NCBI GenBank assembly: GCA_015522345.1
Contig: WAML01000199.1
Coordinates: 1-13,240 of the forward strand
Direction: 5' to 3'
Length of the DNA: 13,240 nt
DNA from: Desulfurococcales archaeon
Lineage (GTDB): Archaea; Thermoproteota; Thermoprotei_A; Sulfolobales; Desulfurococcaceae
Positions within the stretch are counted from its first letter, which is position 1. Every line of letters begins with the position of its first letter. Position numbers and translations under genes: made by a program. This document shows, one piece after another, positions 1 to 6,984 of the stretch. The notes under the pieces are model-generated. The model saw nothing but the letters and a program-made list of their open reading frames with translations, searched no databases and had not been told where the DNA came from.

Positions 1-96
1 CTATTATATTACATACGTATTTGTATAGAGGGGTTTACTCCCCACCCGAAAAACCTATTTATATACAGCCATCCTTTGTTCTCGATCCCGCTATTG
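1..96. other. Short non-coding edge region
   Basis: No gene is seen here. On the minus strand, after the stop of the filament-like gene, a short stem (GGGG at 30-33 against CCCC at 40-43, loop of 6) could help termination. A TATA-like stretch (TTTATATA, about 58-65) could serve a neighbouring gene outside the window. Both are weak readings. Confidence 0.25.
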
Positions 97-690
97 TTAC
101 CTAGGTAGTCCTACAGTTATTGGTGTGGATACTTCGTTCCATTGTGCGAAGGTTAGCTCTAAGTCGAAGAAGTAGGATGAATCTTCTTCTGCTTCTTGTT
201 TCACTATTATCGTTAATGTGTATGTATCGTTTTCTCCAGGTTCAATCTGTGTATCTCCATCTTCTGGTCCAGTAAATGTTACCTCTAGATCAGATAAGTC
301 ATCAAGGCCTACGTCTGTCCAATTGACTTTATAGAGTTTTACTGGTATAGTACCTATATTGTCTACTACTAGTGTTATAACTGCTTTATAGCCTGGGTAG
401 GCGTTTGTAATGTTTATCTTTAGCTTTATTGTATTGTTTTCTTCATCTAGTATCTCTGGTTCTACTGAACAAGTTGCTACGTCTTTTCCTTCTGTATTAT
501 TGAATCCAGGTGCTTGAGGGTCTGCTCCTGTATCACTGCATGACCAGTCACTCCATTTTACTTTCACTATTCCAGTGCTTATGTAGGTGTTTATCCTTAG
601 TGTCTCTGACCACATTGCCATTGCTACGCCGAATCCTACTAATAGTATTGATAGTATGGCTATTCCGAATACTTTACTTAAGGCTATCAC
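97..690 (-). CDS. Secreted TasA/camelysin-like surface filament protein (candidate)
   Basis: The 197-residue protein starts at GTG with GGTG 8 nt upstream. Residues 5-26 form a hydrophobic signal segment, followed by the MWSETLRINTYISTG pattern at 26-40. That arrangement is typical of SipW-type/TasA/camelysin secreted beta-sandwich proteins, the fold also used in archaeal bundling pili and Pyrodictiaceae cannulae. The rest is beta-rich with a central NAYPGY...VDNIGTIPVKL block (96-119) and a QWNE motif near the C-terminus (183-186). Two cysteines (51 and 74) could form a disulfide, and about five N-X-T sequons (64, 85, 93, 123, 154) fit a glycosylated surface protein. Known of the family: exported subunits polymerise by donor-strand complementation. 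Inferred here: an extracellular filament or tube subunit. It has its own promoter and lies downstream of a winged-helix gene on the same strand. An S-layer accessory protein is the alternative. Confidence 0.6.
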   Translation of the reverse strand: MIALSKVFGIAILSILLVGFGVAMAMWSETLRINTYISTGIVKVKWSDWSCSDTGADPQAPGFNNTEGKDVATCSVEPEILDEENNTIKLKINITNAYPGYKAVITLVVDNIGTIPVKLYKVNWTDVGLDDLSDLEVTFTGPEDGDTQIEPGENDTYTLTIIVKQEAEEDSSYFFDLELTFAQWNEVSTPITVGLPR

Positions 691-723
691 GGTTTCTACA
701 CCTTAGGCTACAATATGGCTCTG

Positions 724-732
724 TATATATAA
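724..732 (-). promoter_or_regulatory. TATA box of the filament-like gene
   Basis: Read on the minus strand, TTATATATA lies about 35-40 nt upstream of the GTG start, preceded by a purine/pyrimidine stretch suitable for a BRE. It predicts transcription start near 700 and a very short leader that still contains the GGTG ribosome site. Confidence 0.55.
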
Positions 733-798
733 GTAGATAATGTATGCAATGTATTGAGTTAGAATATGTAGGTTTTATACATATTTTCTATACATATC

Positions 799-1434
799 CT
801 ACCTGTTTAGAGAAACAAGAACATACCTATCATTATCTAAACCTATTCTATTAAATAGCTTCTCTATAGTAATCGTTAATTCTCTATCTCCAAGATTATT
901 CAATATAATGCATTTACTACTAGTATCCATGAGATATAGAATTGCTTGTGCAAGAGCATTTGCAACGCCAGCAGGACCCATGTAGTGGTCTATTGTAATT
1001 ACAATATACTTGCTCTCTTCATTCTCTAGAGTATCTACGTTATAGAGGAGGCCAGAGTACCCTCTTATACTCTCCTTCCTAATTTTAATTTTTGATTTAT
1101 TTGTATTTAGTATAAGGCTTAACTTATTCAATAGAGATGAACTATAGAGGTCTACAGCACTTGGTTTATTATCTAAGGCTTTCTGCAGTTTATTCATTAG
1201 GTCTAGGAGGTGTCTTCCATAGGGTGTTACAACATATCTCTTAGCTCCATTATTGGATACTGTATCTACGGCTCCTATATTACTTAGGTATTTAAGGAAT
1301 TTCTCTAAACTCCTAGTATTAAGGTTTGTAGCATAGAGTATATGTGTTTTCTTAGCTTCTCCTTCAGAGTATATGAACTTTAGTATAGAAAATAGAATAT
1401 CTGTTCGCGAACGATGTACGTTATCTCTTCTCAT
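799..1434 (-). CDS. Archaeal winged-helix DNA-binding protein (HTH_45-like)
   Basis: The protein has 211 residues and an ATG start. Residues 8-85 have the layout of the archaeal HTH_45-type winged helix: an RSRTDILFSILKFI helix, a KKTHILYATNLNTRSLEKFL recognition region, then the wing strand KRYVVTPYGRHLLDL. The C-terminal half (about 90-211) has no match I recognise; its alternating strands and helices (KYIVITIDHYMGP, NALAQAILYLM, KCIILNNLGDRELTI) suggest a small alpha/beta domain, possibly a sensor. Inferred role: a transcription regulator. It sits upstream of the filament-like gene on the same strand, 108 nt away, but each gene has its own TATA box, so a regulatory link is only a possibility. 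Confidence 0.65.
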   Translation of the reverse strand: MRRDNVHRSRTDILFSILKFIYSEGEAKKTHILYATNLNTRSLEKFLKYLSNIGAVDTVSNNGAKRYVVTPYGRHLLDLMNKLQKALDNKPSAVDLYSSSLLNKLSLILNTNKSKIKIRKESIRGYSGLLYNVDTLENEESKYIVITIDHYMGPAGVANALAQAILYLMDTSSKCIILNNLGDRELTITIEKLFNRIGLDNDRYVLVSLNR

Positions 1435-1465
1435 TTTATATGACCTATGGCTTACGTATGCTACG

Positions 1466-1473
1466 TATATATA
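1466..1473 (-). promoter_or_regulatory. TATA box of the winged-helix gene
   Basis: TATATATA on the minus strand lies 32-39 nt before the ATG at 1434, which predicts a leader of about 10 nt or a leaderless message. No Shine-Dalgarno sequence is seen before this ATG, which agrees with leaderless initiation. Confidence 0.5.
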
Positions 1474-1640
1474 CTATGTATATCTTATAGGTATTAAAGT
1501 TTCTGTAGAAAAGATACACTATTCTAATTCAATTATAAAGTATTTTCAATTCAGTTATCCTTTACATAGCCTTATACATTGAATTGAATAAACTAGTTAA
1601 TATACCTGCCGTACCCATTTGATAGTATAGGTGTAGATGT

Positions 1641-2117
1641 ATGAGTGGCGAAGCCAAGATCGTAGAACGTGGTCTGCCAGGTAAATTTGATTATCTAGAA
1701 CATACAGCAGACATCTATATTCTAGCTTATGGAGGGAATCTTATAGAATTATTTGAGAATGCTGGTATAGCGTTATTTGAGTCAATGACTTCTACGAGTA
1801 AGTTGTCTGAGAAAATTAGGAGGGAAGTTCGTGCCGAAGGCTTTGATCTAGAGAGTCTCCTCTATAAGTGGCTTGAAGAACTCCTTATTCTATACTATAG
1901 CGAGAACCTTATGTGTAAAAATGTTTATGTAGACAAAATTGTTCTTGAGAAAGAAGACAGTGATGTAAAGTATAGTATTAGTGGAGGATGTATTGGAGAA
2001 TACTTTGACCCTGAAAAACACGAGTCTAAAGTGGAGATTAAAGCAGTTACGTATCATATGATGAAGATTGTTAGAGACGAGGATGGTTGGAAAGCATATT
2101 TTGTCTTAGATATCTAG
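1641..2117 (+). CDS. Archease, activator of the RtcB tRNA ligase
   Basis: The 158-residue length is close to the archease norm. Landmarks are FDYLEHTADIYILAYG (17-31, with D24 the expected metal ligand), the LESLLYKWLEELL helix (70-82), the VEIKAVTYHMMKI strand (131-143) and the terminal FVLDI (D157). Known of the family: archease speeds metal-dependent guanylylation of RtcB, which joins tRNA exons after splicing. That fits a genome with intron-containing tRNA genes such as the tRNA-Phe nearby; rtcB itself is not in the window. The ATG start has GGTG 7 nt upstream, and a TATA-like TTAATATA lies near 1597. The gene ends 12 nt before the stop of the convergent archaemetzincin gene. Confidence 0.93.
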   Translation: MSGEAKIVERGLPGKFDYLEHTADIYILAYGGNLIELFENAGIALFESMTSTSKLSEKIRREVRAEGFDLESLLYKWLEELLILYYSENLMCKNVYVDKIVLEKEDSDVKYSISGGCIGEYFDPEKHESKVEIKAVTYHMMKIVRDEDGWKAYFVLDI

Positions 2118-2129
2118 GTTTACTCTATA

Positions 2130-2696
2130 CTATAGGGTATCTACTTGTTTCTCTAGTAGTTTTGTACTACATTTTCTACAGAAGTACCTAGTTTTTTCAT
2201 CTACTTCGTAGACGCTATTACTAAACCTCATTACACAGGCTGAATTACTACAGTGTCCTAGTCCTAGTAAATGGCCTAGTTCATGTATTATTTCTTTAGC
2301 TACTCTCTCTATGTATAGATTTGTATCGGGTTTTTCTCCATAGAATTCTGGCGTTAGTCTCTTCGTATACACTATAGCTGTCCTATGTAATGGTAGTGCT
2401 TCTCCAAAGACAAAGTTTAGTCCTTCTTCGTATGCATCTAAATAACCTATTCCTACTACGTAATAGTATAGTTTACTAGCTATTCTACTGTAGAGCCATG
2501 ATATGAGGCAGGGGCTTAGATACTGTCTTCTACTCCATACATAGCATTCCATAGGAGGTTTTTCTACACTAGACCACACGTGTATAGTGGACTCTAGTCC
2601 TGCTTTAGAAAGACTTTCTTTAACTACTTCAACCCAGTAATCCATGTAGTCTAGTGTAAAAGGTCTTGTTAGAGGAACTAAGAGTATTTTCAACAA
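2130..2696 (-). CDS. amzA: Archaemetzincin, zinc metalloprotease
   Basis: The 188-residue protein contains the extended metzincin motif HELGHLLGLGHC (138-149). H138, H142 and H148 are the zinc ligands and E139 the catalytic base. The family-specific four-cysteine second zinc site follows: C149, C154, C173 and C176, with the Met-turn methionine at 156. These features identify archaemetzincin (peptidase M54). Substrates of archaeal members are not established. The start is one of two adjacent TTG codons (2696 or 2693); GGTG at 2706-2709 lies 9 nt before the first. A TATA-like stretch lies around 2724-2733. The gene converges with archease, 12 nt apart. Confidence 0.95.
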   Translation of the reverse strand: MLKILLVPLTRPFTLDYMDYWVEVVKESLSKAGLESTIHVWSSVEKPPMECYVWSRRQYLSPCLISWLYSRIASKLYYYVVGIGYLDAYEEGLNFVFGEALPLHRTAIVYTKRLTPEFYGEKPDTNLYIERVAKEIIHELGHLLGLGHCSNSACVMRFSNSVYEVDEKTRYFCRKCSTKLLEKQVDTL

Positions 2697-2770
2697 TATA
2701 GTCTACACCATCCCACTATACTCTATAATTATCCTGCTTCATCTTAGGTTAAAGATTTTTAGAGAAATAG

Positions 2771-2872
2771 TGCCGCCGCGGGGATTTGAACCCCGGACAA
2801 CCCGGTCTTCAGCTTCGCCTAGCCTCACTATAATCGGCTAACGGGCGCTCTCCCGGGCTGAGCTACGGCGGC
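2771..2872 (-). tRNA. tRNA-Phe(GAA) with non-canonical intron
   Basis: The acceptor stem GCCGCCG pairs with CGGCGGC, and the discriminator A is at 2771. D-arm GCTC/GAGC and T-arm CGGGG-TTCAAAT-CCCCG are intact. Read straight through, the anticodon arm is broken. Removing 28 nt (2814-2841) restores stem CCCGG/CCGGG and loop CTGAAGA with anticodon GAA and U33. The mature tRNA is 74 nt. CCA is not encoded, as ACTATT follows. A run of T-rich sequence after the gene may terminate it. Confidence 0.93.
2814..2841 (-). other. 28-nt tRNA-Phe intron at position 30/31
   Basis: The boundaries were deduced by requiring a five-pair anticodon stem and the GAA loop, which places the intron between nucleotides 30 and 31 instead of the canonical 37/38. 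The intron folds on itself (TAGCC against GGCTA, loop of 11). The surrounding pairing gives only a relaxed bulge-helix-bulge, so the exact cut could shift by one base. Confidence 0.75.
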
Positions 2873-2961
2873 TCTTCTACTACATTTCTTTAGTCATTTG
2901 AAGGGGTTTATTAGTTTTAATACTATGTATTTGTATAGCTATACTTGTGGTGTACTAGGGT

Positions 2962-3657
2962 ATGATGGCTGCTATACTTGCTGGCGGTTTTGGTAAGAGA
3001 CTCAGGCCTTATACTGAGGAGATCCCTAAGCCTTTAGTGCCTGTTGCTGGTAGACCTATTCTTGAGTGGCAGATTGAGTGGCTTAAGAAGTATGGTATTG
3101 AAGAATTTGTTTTACTCGTGGGCTATAGGAAGGAGAAGATTATAGAGCATATTGGTAGTGGTAGTAGACTTGGTGTTAAAGTAACTTATGTTGTTGAAGA
3201 CGAGCCTCTGGGTACTGGTGGTGCTTTTAAGAATGCTGCTCATATTCTTAGTAGAAATGATGTATTTTTGGCTTTGAACGGCGATATAATAACTAATCTT
3301 AATCCATTGAAGCTTGTAGAAGTTGTTGAGAAAGGAGGTTATGTAGCTGCTATAGCTGCTATACCTCTCCCAAGCCCCTATGGTATAATAGAAGTTGTTG
3401 ATAATCGTGTAGTAGGTTTTAGAGAGAAACCAAAGCTTAGAGACTACTGGATAAACGCTGGAGTATACGCTATGACTCCACGTGTATTCGAGTATCTCCC
3501 CGAGAAAGGCGATATTGAGAAAACAGGGTTCCCCGAAATGGCTCGCGATGGATTACTTGCAGCAGTTAAATACGATAACGTGTTTTGGAAGAGTATCGAC
3601 ACTTACAAGGACTTGGAGGAAGCTACTAGGGAGATAACTAGACTTGGCGGTCTATAG
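2962..3657 (+). CDS. Sugar-1-phosphate nucleotidyltransferase
   Basis: The 231-residue protein is a single Rossmann-like NTP_transferase domain without a left-handed beta-helix tail. The nucleotide-binding signature GGFGKRLRPYT is at 8-18 with K23-P24, and further motifs are PLGTGGA (82-88), LNGD with metal-binding D108, REKP (154-157), NAG (165-167) and a C-terminal FWKSIDTYKDLEEA. Known of the family: these enzymes make NDP-sugars from NTP and a sugar-1-phosphate. The sequence does not settle between mannose-1-phosphate guanylyltransferase and glucose-1-phosphate uridylyl- or thymidylyltransferase. NDP-sugars would feed glycan or glycoprotein synthesis. The start is ATG 2962 with GGTG 9 nt upstream; ATG 2965 is also possible. 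The end overlaps the next gene by 14 nt. Confidence 0.88.
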   Translation: MMAAILAGGFGKRLRPYTEEIPKPLVPVAGRPILEWQIEWLKKYGIEEFVLLVGYRKEKIIEHIGSGSRLGVKVTYVVEDEPLGTGGAFKNAAHILSRNDVFLALNGDIITNLNPLKLVEVVEKGGYVAAIAAIPLPSPYGIIEVVDNRVVGFREKPKLRDYWINAGVYAMTPRVFEYLPEKGDIEKTGFPEMARDGLLAAVKYDNVFWKSIDTYKDLEEATREITRLGGL

Positions 3658-4654
3658 GCCTCTATGGAGTTATCTACGAGAGTTTCTAGAGGATAAAGGT
3701 TTTTCTACAATATGTTTTTTAGATAAGAAGATTTTGAAGAAGAAATTGTTTAAAGAAAATATTCTACAGGCTATAGTAGTTGATATGCTATTGTATAATA
3801 GGTGTATTGGCTTAGAGTCTTTCTCTAGAGAAAGAGAGTTTGTTAAATGCATAGAGTTCTCGAAGAGTAAAGGAGATAAACTATACTACCCTAGTAGCTC
3901 GAGCTCTTGTATTTATACTCCAGAGAATTTATTGGAGGAAGCTGGAGATAGGCCATTGTTTATAATAGATAATAGGCTATACTATGAACTCCATGAAAGA
4001 GATAGGAAGAGACTTGTTCTACAAACTAGTTTATTTCTAAAGAATCTTAGGAGATACTTATTTGATTCATACCTAGTACTAAATAGTTCTCCTAGAGAAT
4101 TTATTCTAGAATTTAATAGAGTAACTGGCTTCCATAGAGCCAGAGTCTATAGTGGAGATGGGCTTCAAGAAATTGTTGATGGTAGAGACTATATTGTTGC
4201 TCTAGACCCCTATGCAGATAATGTATTGGATGAAGATGTTCTACGTAGAGCAACTATTATTGTTATAGGCGGGGTCGTTGACCGTGAGAAACCTATGAAG
4301 AAAGCTACTACTAGGATTATAGATGAAATAAAGGATACACTTAGAAGTACTTGTAGACTTGAATCTTATAGACTGGAGATAGATGGTATAAGACAAGCTA
4401 TTCCACATAGAATAAATGTTTTAGGAGAAATTATTTTTGAAACAATGTTTTCTATAGAAAGTCTTAGGAGAGCTATTATAAAGAATATGAGTAATAGAGA
4501 CGTAGCCCACTACCTAGGATACCTTGTTTTAAAGGAGAAAATTAGTGTAGGAGATTTGTGGAGAATTAAAGAAGAAATCGAGAGTATAAGAGGTAGGAGG
4601 ATAAGCGATTACGTAGTCAAGAAAGCATTAAAGATAGCTGGAGTAAAAACATAA
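3644..4654 (+). CDS. trm10: Archaeal Trm10-type tRNA (m1A9/m1G9) methyltransferase
   Basis: The protein has 336 residues. The second half carries Trm10-specific SPOUT signatures: VALDPYADNVL (185-195), VIGGVVD (207-213) followed by a KKATTRII stretch, and IPHRINVLGEII (253-264). Together these form the knotted SAM-binding site and the catalytic Asp region. The basic N-terminal 110 residues likely contribute to tRNA binding. Known of the family: archaeal members methylate N1 of A9 and/or G9 of tRNAs; which one applies here cannot be read from sequence. The start is TTG inside the preceding gene's last codons, with GGGAG 10 nt upstream. The 14-nt overlap means translational coupling to the nucleotidyltransferase. 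The partners are functionally unrelated, so this looks like compaction. Confidence 0.82.
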   Translation: MAVYRPLWSYLREFLEDKGFSTICFLDKKILKKKLFKENILQAIVVDMLLYNRCIGLESFSREREFVKCIEFSKSKGDKLYYPSSSSSCIYTPENLLEEAGDRPLFIIDNRLYYELHERDRKRLVLQTSLFLKNLRRYLFDSYLVLNSSPREFILEFNRVTGFHRARVYSGDGLQEIVDGRDYIVALDPYADNVLDEDVLRRATIIVIGGVVDREKPMKKATTRIIDEIKDTLRSTCRLESYRLEIDGIRQAIPHRINVLGEIIFETMFSIESLRRAIIKNMSNRDVAHYLGYLVLKEKISVGDLWRIKEEIESIRGRRISDYVVKKALKIAGVKT

Positions 4655-4759
4655 GATACTCAAGATACTCAGTGTTTCCGGCTCTCATCACAGCTCTAGG
4701 CTCAAGAGACCCTCTTATCATCACACAATCTCTATATTATAGACAACAGGTATTATAAC

Positions 4760-4767
4760 TATATAAG
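4760..4767 (+). promoter_or_regulatory. TATA box for tRNA-Gly
   Basis: TATATAAG is followed by the tRNA 40 nt later, predicting a transcript with a 5' leader of roughly 20 nt for RNase P to remove. The 153-nt gap between trm10 and the tRNA shows nothing else that I can support. Confidence 0.45.
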
Positions 4768-4807
4768 GAATACCAGTAAGAAAATATGATACAGCAGATA
4801 CTGAAAC

Positions 4808-4886
4808 GCGGCGGTCGTCTAGCCTGGACTAGGACGCCGGCCCCCCAAGCCGGAGATCCCGGGTTCAAATCCCGGCCGCCGCACCA
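4808..4886 (+). tRNA. tRNA-Gly(CCC) with encoded CCA and C33
   Basis: Acceptor GCGGCGG pairs with CCGCCGC. The D-stem is GTCT with GGAC, the anticodon stem CCGGC/GCCGG, and the T-arm CCGGG-TTCAAAT-CCCGG. The loop is CCCCCAA, giving anticodon CCC and C at position 33 where U is nearly universal. CCA is encoded at 4884-4886. There is no intron. The segment from 4842 (anticodon loop) to 4886 is the sequence that recurs as decayed fragments at the downstream junctions, so this gene is the likely chromosomal integration target, kept intact by the inserted copy. Confidence 0.93.
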
Positions 4887-4940
4887 CTTATATACCCTCT
4901 ATATAAGGTTTATCTTGAGCTTATGGTGTACTATATCATT

Positions 4941-4970
4941 GTTTCATGTATCATGTCTACTACATGAAAC
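4941..4970. repeat. Inverted repeat IR1 (10-bp arms)
   Basis: Arms GTTTCATGTA and TACATGAAAC are a perfect inverted repeat with a 10-nt spacer. The same arms with a different spacer recur at 7738-7767. The repeat sits 54 nt downstream of the tRNA. The flanking sequence after it (TTGATACG) also resembles that after the second copy (ATGATAAG), so the site is longer than the palindrome. Confidence 0.85.
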
Positions 4971-5013
4971 GTTTATTTGATACGACTCTTTACTAATACT
5001 CTGAGGTAGGAGC

Positions 5014-5130
5014 TTGAACCCTATATTACAGGCCCTCAAGAAAGGAGAAAATAGCGATGATGTAAACAGATTATTCTATACGTTATATAGACATTTATCG
5101 ATGCTCAAAGAAGAGGGTTTAATTGAGTAA
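5014..5130 (+). CDS. Small winged-helix-like ORF, possibly a remnant
   Basis: This is a 38-codon frame starting at TTG, with GAGGT 6 nt upstream (5003-5007) and an in-frame stop at 5002-5004 just before. The product reads LNPILQALKKG, then VNRLFYTLYRHLSMLKEEGLIE. The latter looks like the recognition helix and turn of a winged-helix repressor, ending where the wing would begin. It may be a tiny regulator of the element or the stub of a truncated regulator. The ribosome site argues that it is translated. Confidence 0.4.
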   Translation: MNPILQALKKGENSDDVNRLFYTLYRHLSMLKEEGLIE

Positions 5131-5139
5131 AAAGAGTAT

Positions 5140-5649
5140 CTAGTATGAACCACTACTATGTTCCTGAACACCCTTCCATGAACCAATGAATCCTTGTATT
5201 TTAGAGCCAACACATTTAGCCATTTTTACTCCTTTTTCACCAACCCATTTCCTTACTTTGATGGTGGCATCTTTAGCCTTCTTTAGCTCTTCTTCTCTCG
5301 GTAAACGGCCTGGTACCCATATCCTGGTTTCACAGTAGAATGTTTGTCTGAAGGTATTGCCGGCTTTTCTTAAGTTGTTTATCCATCTACCTACTGTGTA
5401 TTTTAGTGTATAGTATGCTATTGCCTCCCTGCGCGATAGTTCTTCGAGTTTCCTGCCTGTTATTGTTTCTTTCATGATCTCGTATGTCCTGTGGAACCTG
5501 GGGTGTGCAGATAGTTTCTCCTTCTTGATCAATGGTTTTACGATTGCTGGACCGGTTACTAGCCGGGGCATCATACGTTGCCTCATGAACTGTTGTGCTA
5601 CTGGGTTCTGAAGTATTGTTACCAGCTGTAGCCGCAGCAGCACTAGCAT
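5140..5649 (-). CDS. Uncharacterised basic protein of the integrated element
   Basis: The 169-residue protein has an ATG start and is not recognised. The first 18 residues are hydrophobic (MLVLLRLQLVTIL), and the reading frame stays open upstream with more hydrophobic codons (IIVQLLLA), so a membrane anchor is possible. An alternative ATG at residue 22 would give a soluble 148-residue protein. The body is basic, with a helix-rich centre (TYEIMKETITGRKLEELSRR) and a Lys-rich tail. The gene is transcribed away from the ATPase gene, with a shared divergent promoter region of about 90 bp. A second frame on the same strand is also open over the first 90 codons and encodes an Ala/Ser/Thr-rich stretch, so a frameshift near the 5' end cannot be excluded. 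Confidence 0.5.
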   Translation of the reverse strand: MLVLLRLQLVTILQNPVAQQFMRQRMMPRLVTGPAIVKPLIKKEKLSAHPRFHRTYEIMKETITGRKLEELSRREAIAYYTLKYTVGRWINNLRKAGNTFRQTFYCETRIWVPGRLPREEELKKAKDATIKVRKWVGEKGVKMAKCVGSKIQGFIGSWKGVQEHSSGSY

Positions 5650-5690
5650 CGCCAGTAGTAATTGTACAATAATGGTACCTTCATGGTAAT

Positions 5691-5737
5691 CCTTATATAC
5701 TAGTGGGGGTACTAGTTACTAGTAGGGGTACTAGTAT
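5691..5737. promoter_or_regulatory. Divergent promoter with tandem 18-bp operator
   Basis: A TATA core (5694-5699) is nearly palindromic and could drive both the minus-strand gene and the ATPase. Immediately downstream on the plus side are two direct copies of ACTAGTRGGGGTACTAGT (5699-5716 and 5718-5735, 17/18 identical, 19 bp apart), each flanked by the palindrome ACTAGT. Two sites about two helical turns apart, between TATA box and ATPase start, look like a cooperative repressor operator. Confidence 0.6.
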
Positions 5738-6850
5738 ATGCTGTTTGATATAAGGCCCAAGACGCAGCTCAAAGACCTGTTTGACCGGGAGAAAGAGATT
5801 GATGAGCTGAGACAAAGCCTTGAGCTTGGGGAACCACTCGTCATCATTTATGGTATGCGTAGAGTTGGTAAGACAAGCTTGTTAAGAGCATGCCTTAACG
5901 AATTCGGTTACCCCTATGTACTAATTGATGTCCGTGAGATCTTTGAAGAACACGGCTATGTAACTAGGAGCCACCTTTACGAGCAAATGGCCCGGTTCTT
6001 CACTAGTAATCTAGAGTTCTTTGAGAAACTAGGGTTCCGGATAAAGGATCTACTGAAACGAGCTAAGGCATTCCAGGTAAGTGGTATAGGTATTGAGGTA
6101 AATCCATCTGTAAATGTGGATGTAACGAGTATTTTCAGGATATTCAATGACTGGGCTAGGGGACATAACACAAGGTTCGTTGTAGCATTTGATGAAGCAC
6201 AGTACCTAAGGTTTTCGGGTGCAACCAGGTACGATGGGATTTTTGCATGGTCCTATGATAACCTAGAGAATCTGACAATAATAGTAACTGGTAGTGAAGT
6301 AGGTGTTCTTAGAGACTTCCTAAAACTAGATAACCCGAAAGCCCCTCTCTATGGGAGATATGTACGGGAGATCTTGCTTGGGAAATTTACTCCTGAACAA
6401 AGTAGGGAGTTCCTAAAGGAGGGATTCAATGAATTAGGCACGAATATACCCGATCATGAGATAGATGAAGTCGTCGATAAGCTGGATGGGATCCCGGGAT
6501 GGCTTACACTCTACGGCTACTATCATGGAGTACAAAAACTAGATCATAGAAGAGCCCTAGAAAAAGTATTTGAGACAGGCTCCAAGCTGATAATGGAGGA
6601 GCTTGAAAAGATCATAGCTCCTTCGAGACAAAGATACCTAGCAATACTAGAGGCGATAATACATGGAGCAACCCGGTGGACCCAAATAAAAACCTATGTA
6701 GAATACAGAACAAGAACACGTATAGCAGACAAGAACTTTACAGACTTATTAAAGAAGCTGGTAAAATATGGAGTAATAGAGAAACAGGAAGACCAATACA
6801 AGATAACAGACCCACTAATAGTACACGCAATTAAAGCAATTGTCTCCTAA
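5738..6850 (+). CDS. Archaeal STAND-like ATPase (ATPase_2 family)
   Basis: The protein has 370 residues. FDREKEIDEL (15-24) is the usual N-terminal box. Walker A is GMRRVGKT (39-46), Walker B RFVVAFDEAQ (146-155), and a sensor-like IIVTGSE is at 181-187. Next come RYVREILLGKFT (207-218) and the lid motif GIPGWLTLYG (251-260). A C-terminal winged helix (about 291-368) ends in DPLIVHAI. This is the common archaeal ATPase_2/MNS-type P-loop family. Members are often linked to mobile elements and proposed to act as switches or DNA-associated ATPases, but their function is mostly unknown. All catalytic residues are present, so it should hydrolyse ATP. It is probably repressed through the tandem operator just upstream. 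The next ORF starts 26 nt after its stop. Confidence 0.85.
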   Translation: MLFDIRPKTQLKDLFDREKEIDELRQSLELGEPLVIIYGMRRVGKTSLLRACLNEFGYPYVLIDVREIFEEHGYVTRSHLYEQMARFFTSNLEFFEKLGFRIKDLLKRAKAFQVSGIGIEVNPSVNVDVTSIFRIFNDWARGHNTRFVVAFDEAQYLRFSGATRYDGIFAWSYDNLENLTIIVTGSEVGVLRDFLKLDNPKAPLYGRYVREILLGKFTPEQSREFLKEGFNELGTNIPDHEIDEVVDKLDGIPGWLTLYGYYHGVQKLDHRRALEKVFETGSKLIMEELEKIIAPSRQRYLAILEAIIHGATRWTQIKTYVEYRTRTRIADKNFTDLLKKLVKYGVIEKQEDQYKITDPLIVHAIKAIVS

Positions 6851-6876
6851 CCCACATAAACAAATAGGATAGGAAA

Positions 6877-6981
6877 ATGCCTAAACGAGTCAAACTCACC
6901 CTTGAGCAACTAAAGAAAGCAAAACCACTACCACATGCACTGGATCCTTCTTGGAGCCCGGATCCAGAGACATTCCTGTAG
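6877..6981 (+). CDS. Short ORF interrupted by in-frame TAG
   Basis: A 34-codon frame starts at ATG 26 nt after the ATPase stop. The product begins MPKRVKLTLEQLKKAKPLPH and ends DPETFL. The amber stop at 6979-6981 is followed, in the same frame and one codon later, by the ATG of the next ORF. The two could therefore be one gene broken by a single nonsense mutation, or a genuine small protein translationally coupled to its neighbour. No family is recognised. Confidence 0.4.
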   Translation: MPKRVKLTLEQLKKAKPLPHALDPSWSPDPETFL

Positions 6982-6984
6982 ATA

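Noticed and set aside
510..740. Plus-strand frame opposite the filament-like gene
   Set aside because: Lies antisense to a gene with a clear signal segment and ribosome site; its Leu/Arg-rich product is a shadow.
4786..4980. A 64-codon plus-strand frame over the tRNA-Gly
   Set aside because: It runs through the tRNA and the inverted repeat and has no ribosome site; a chance frame.
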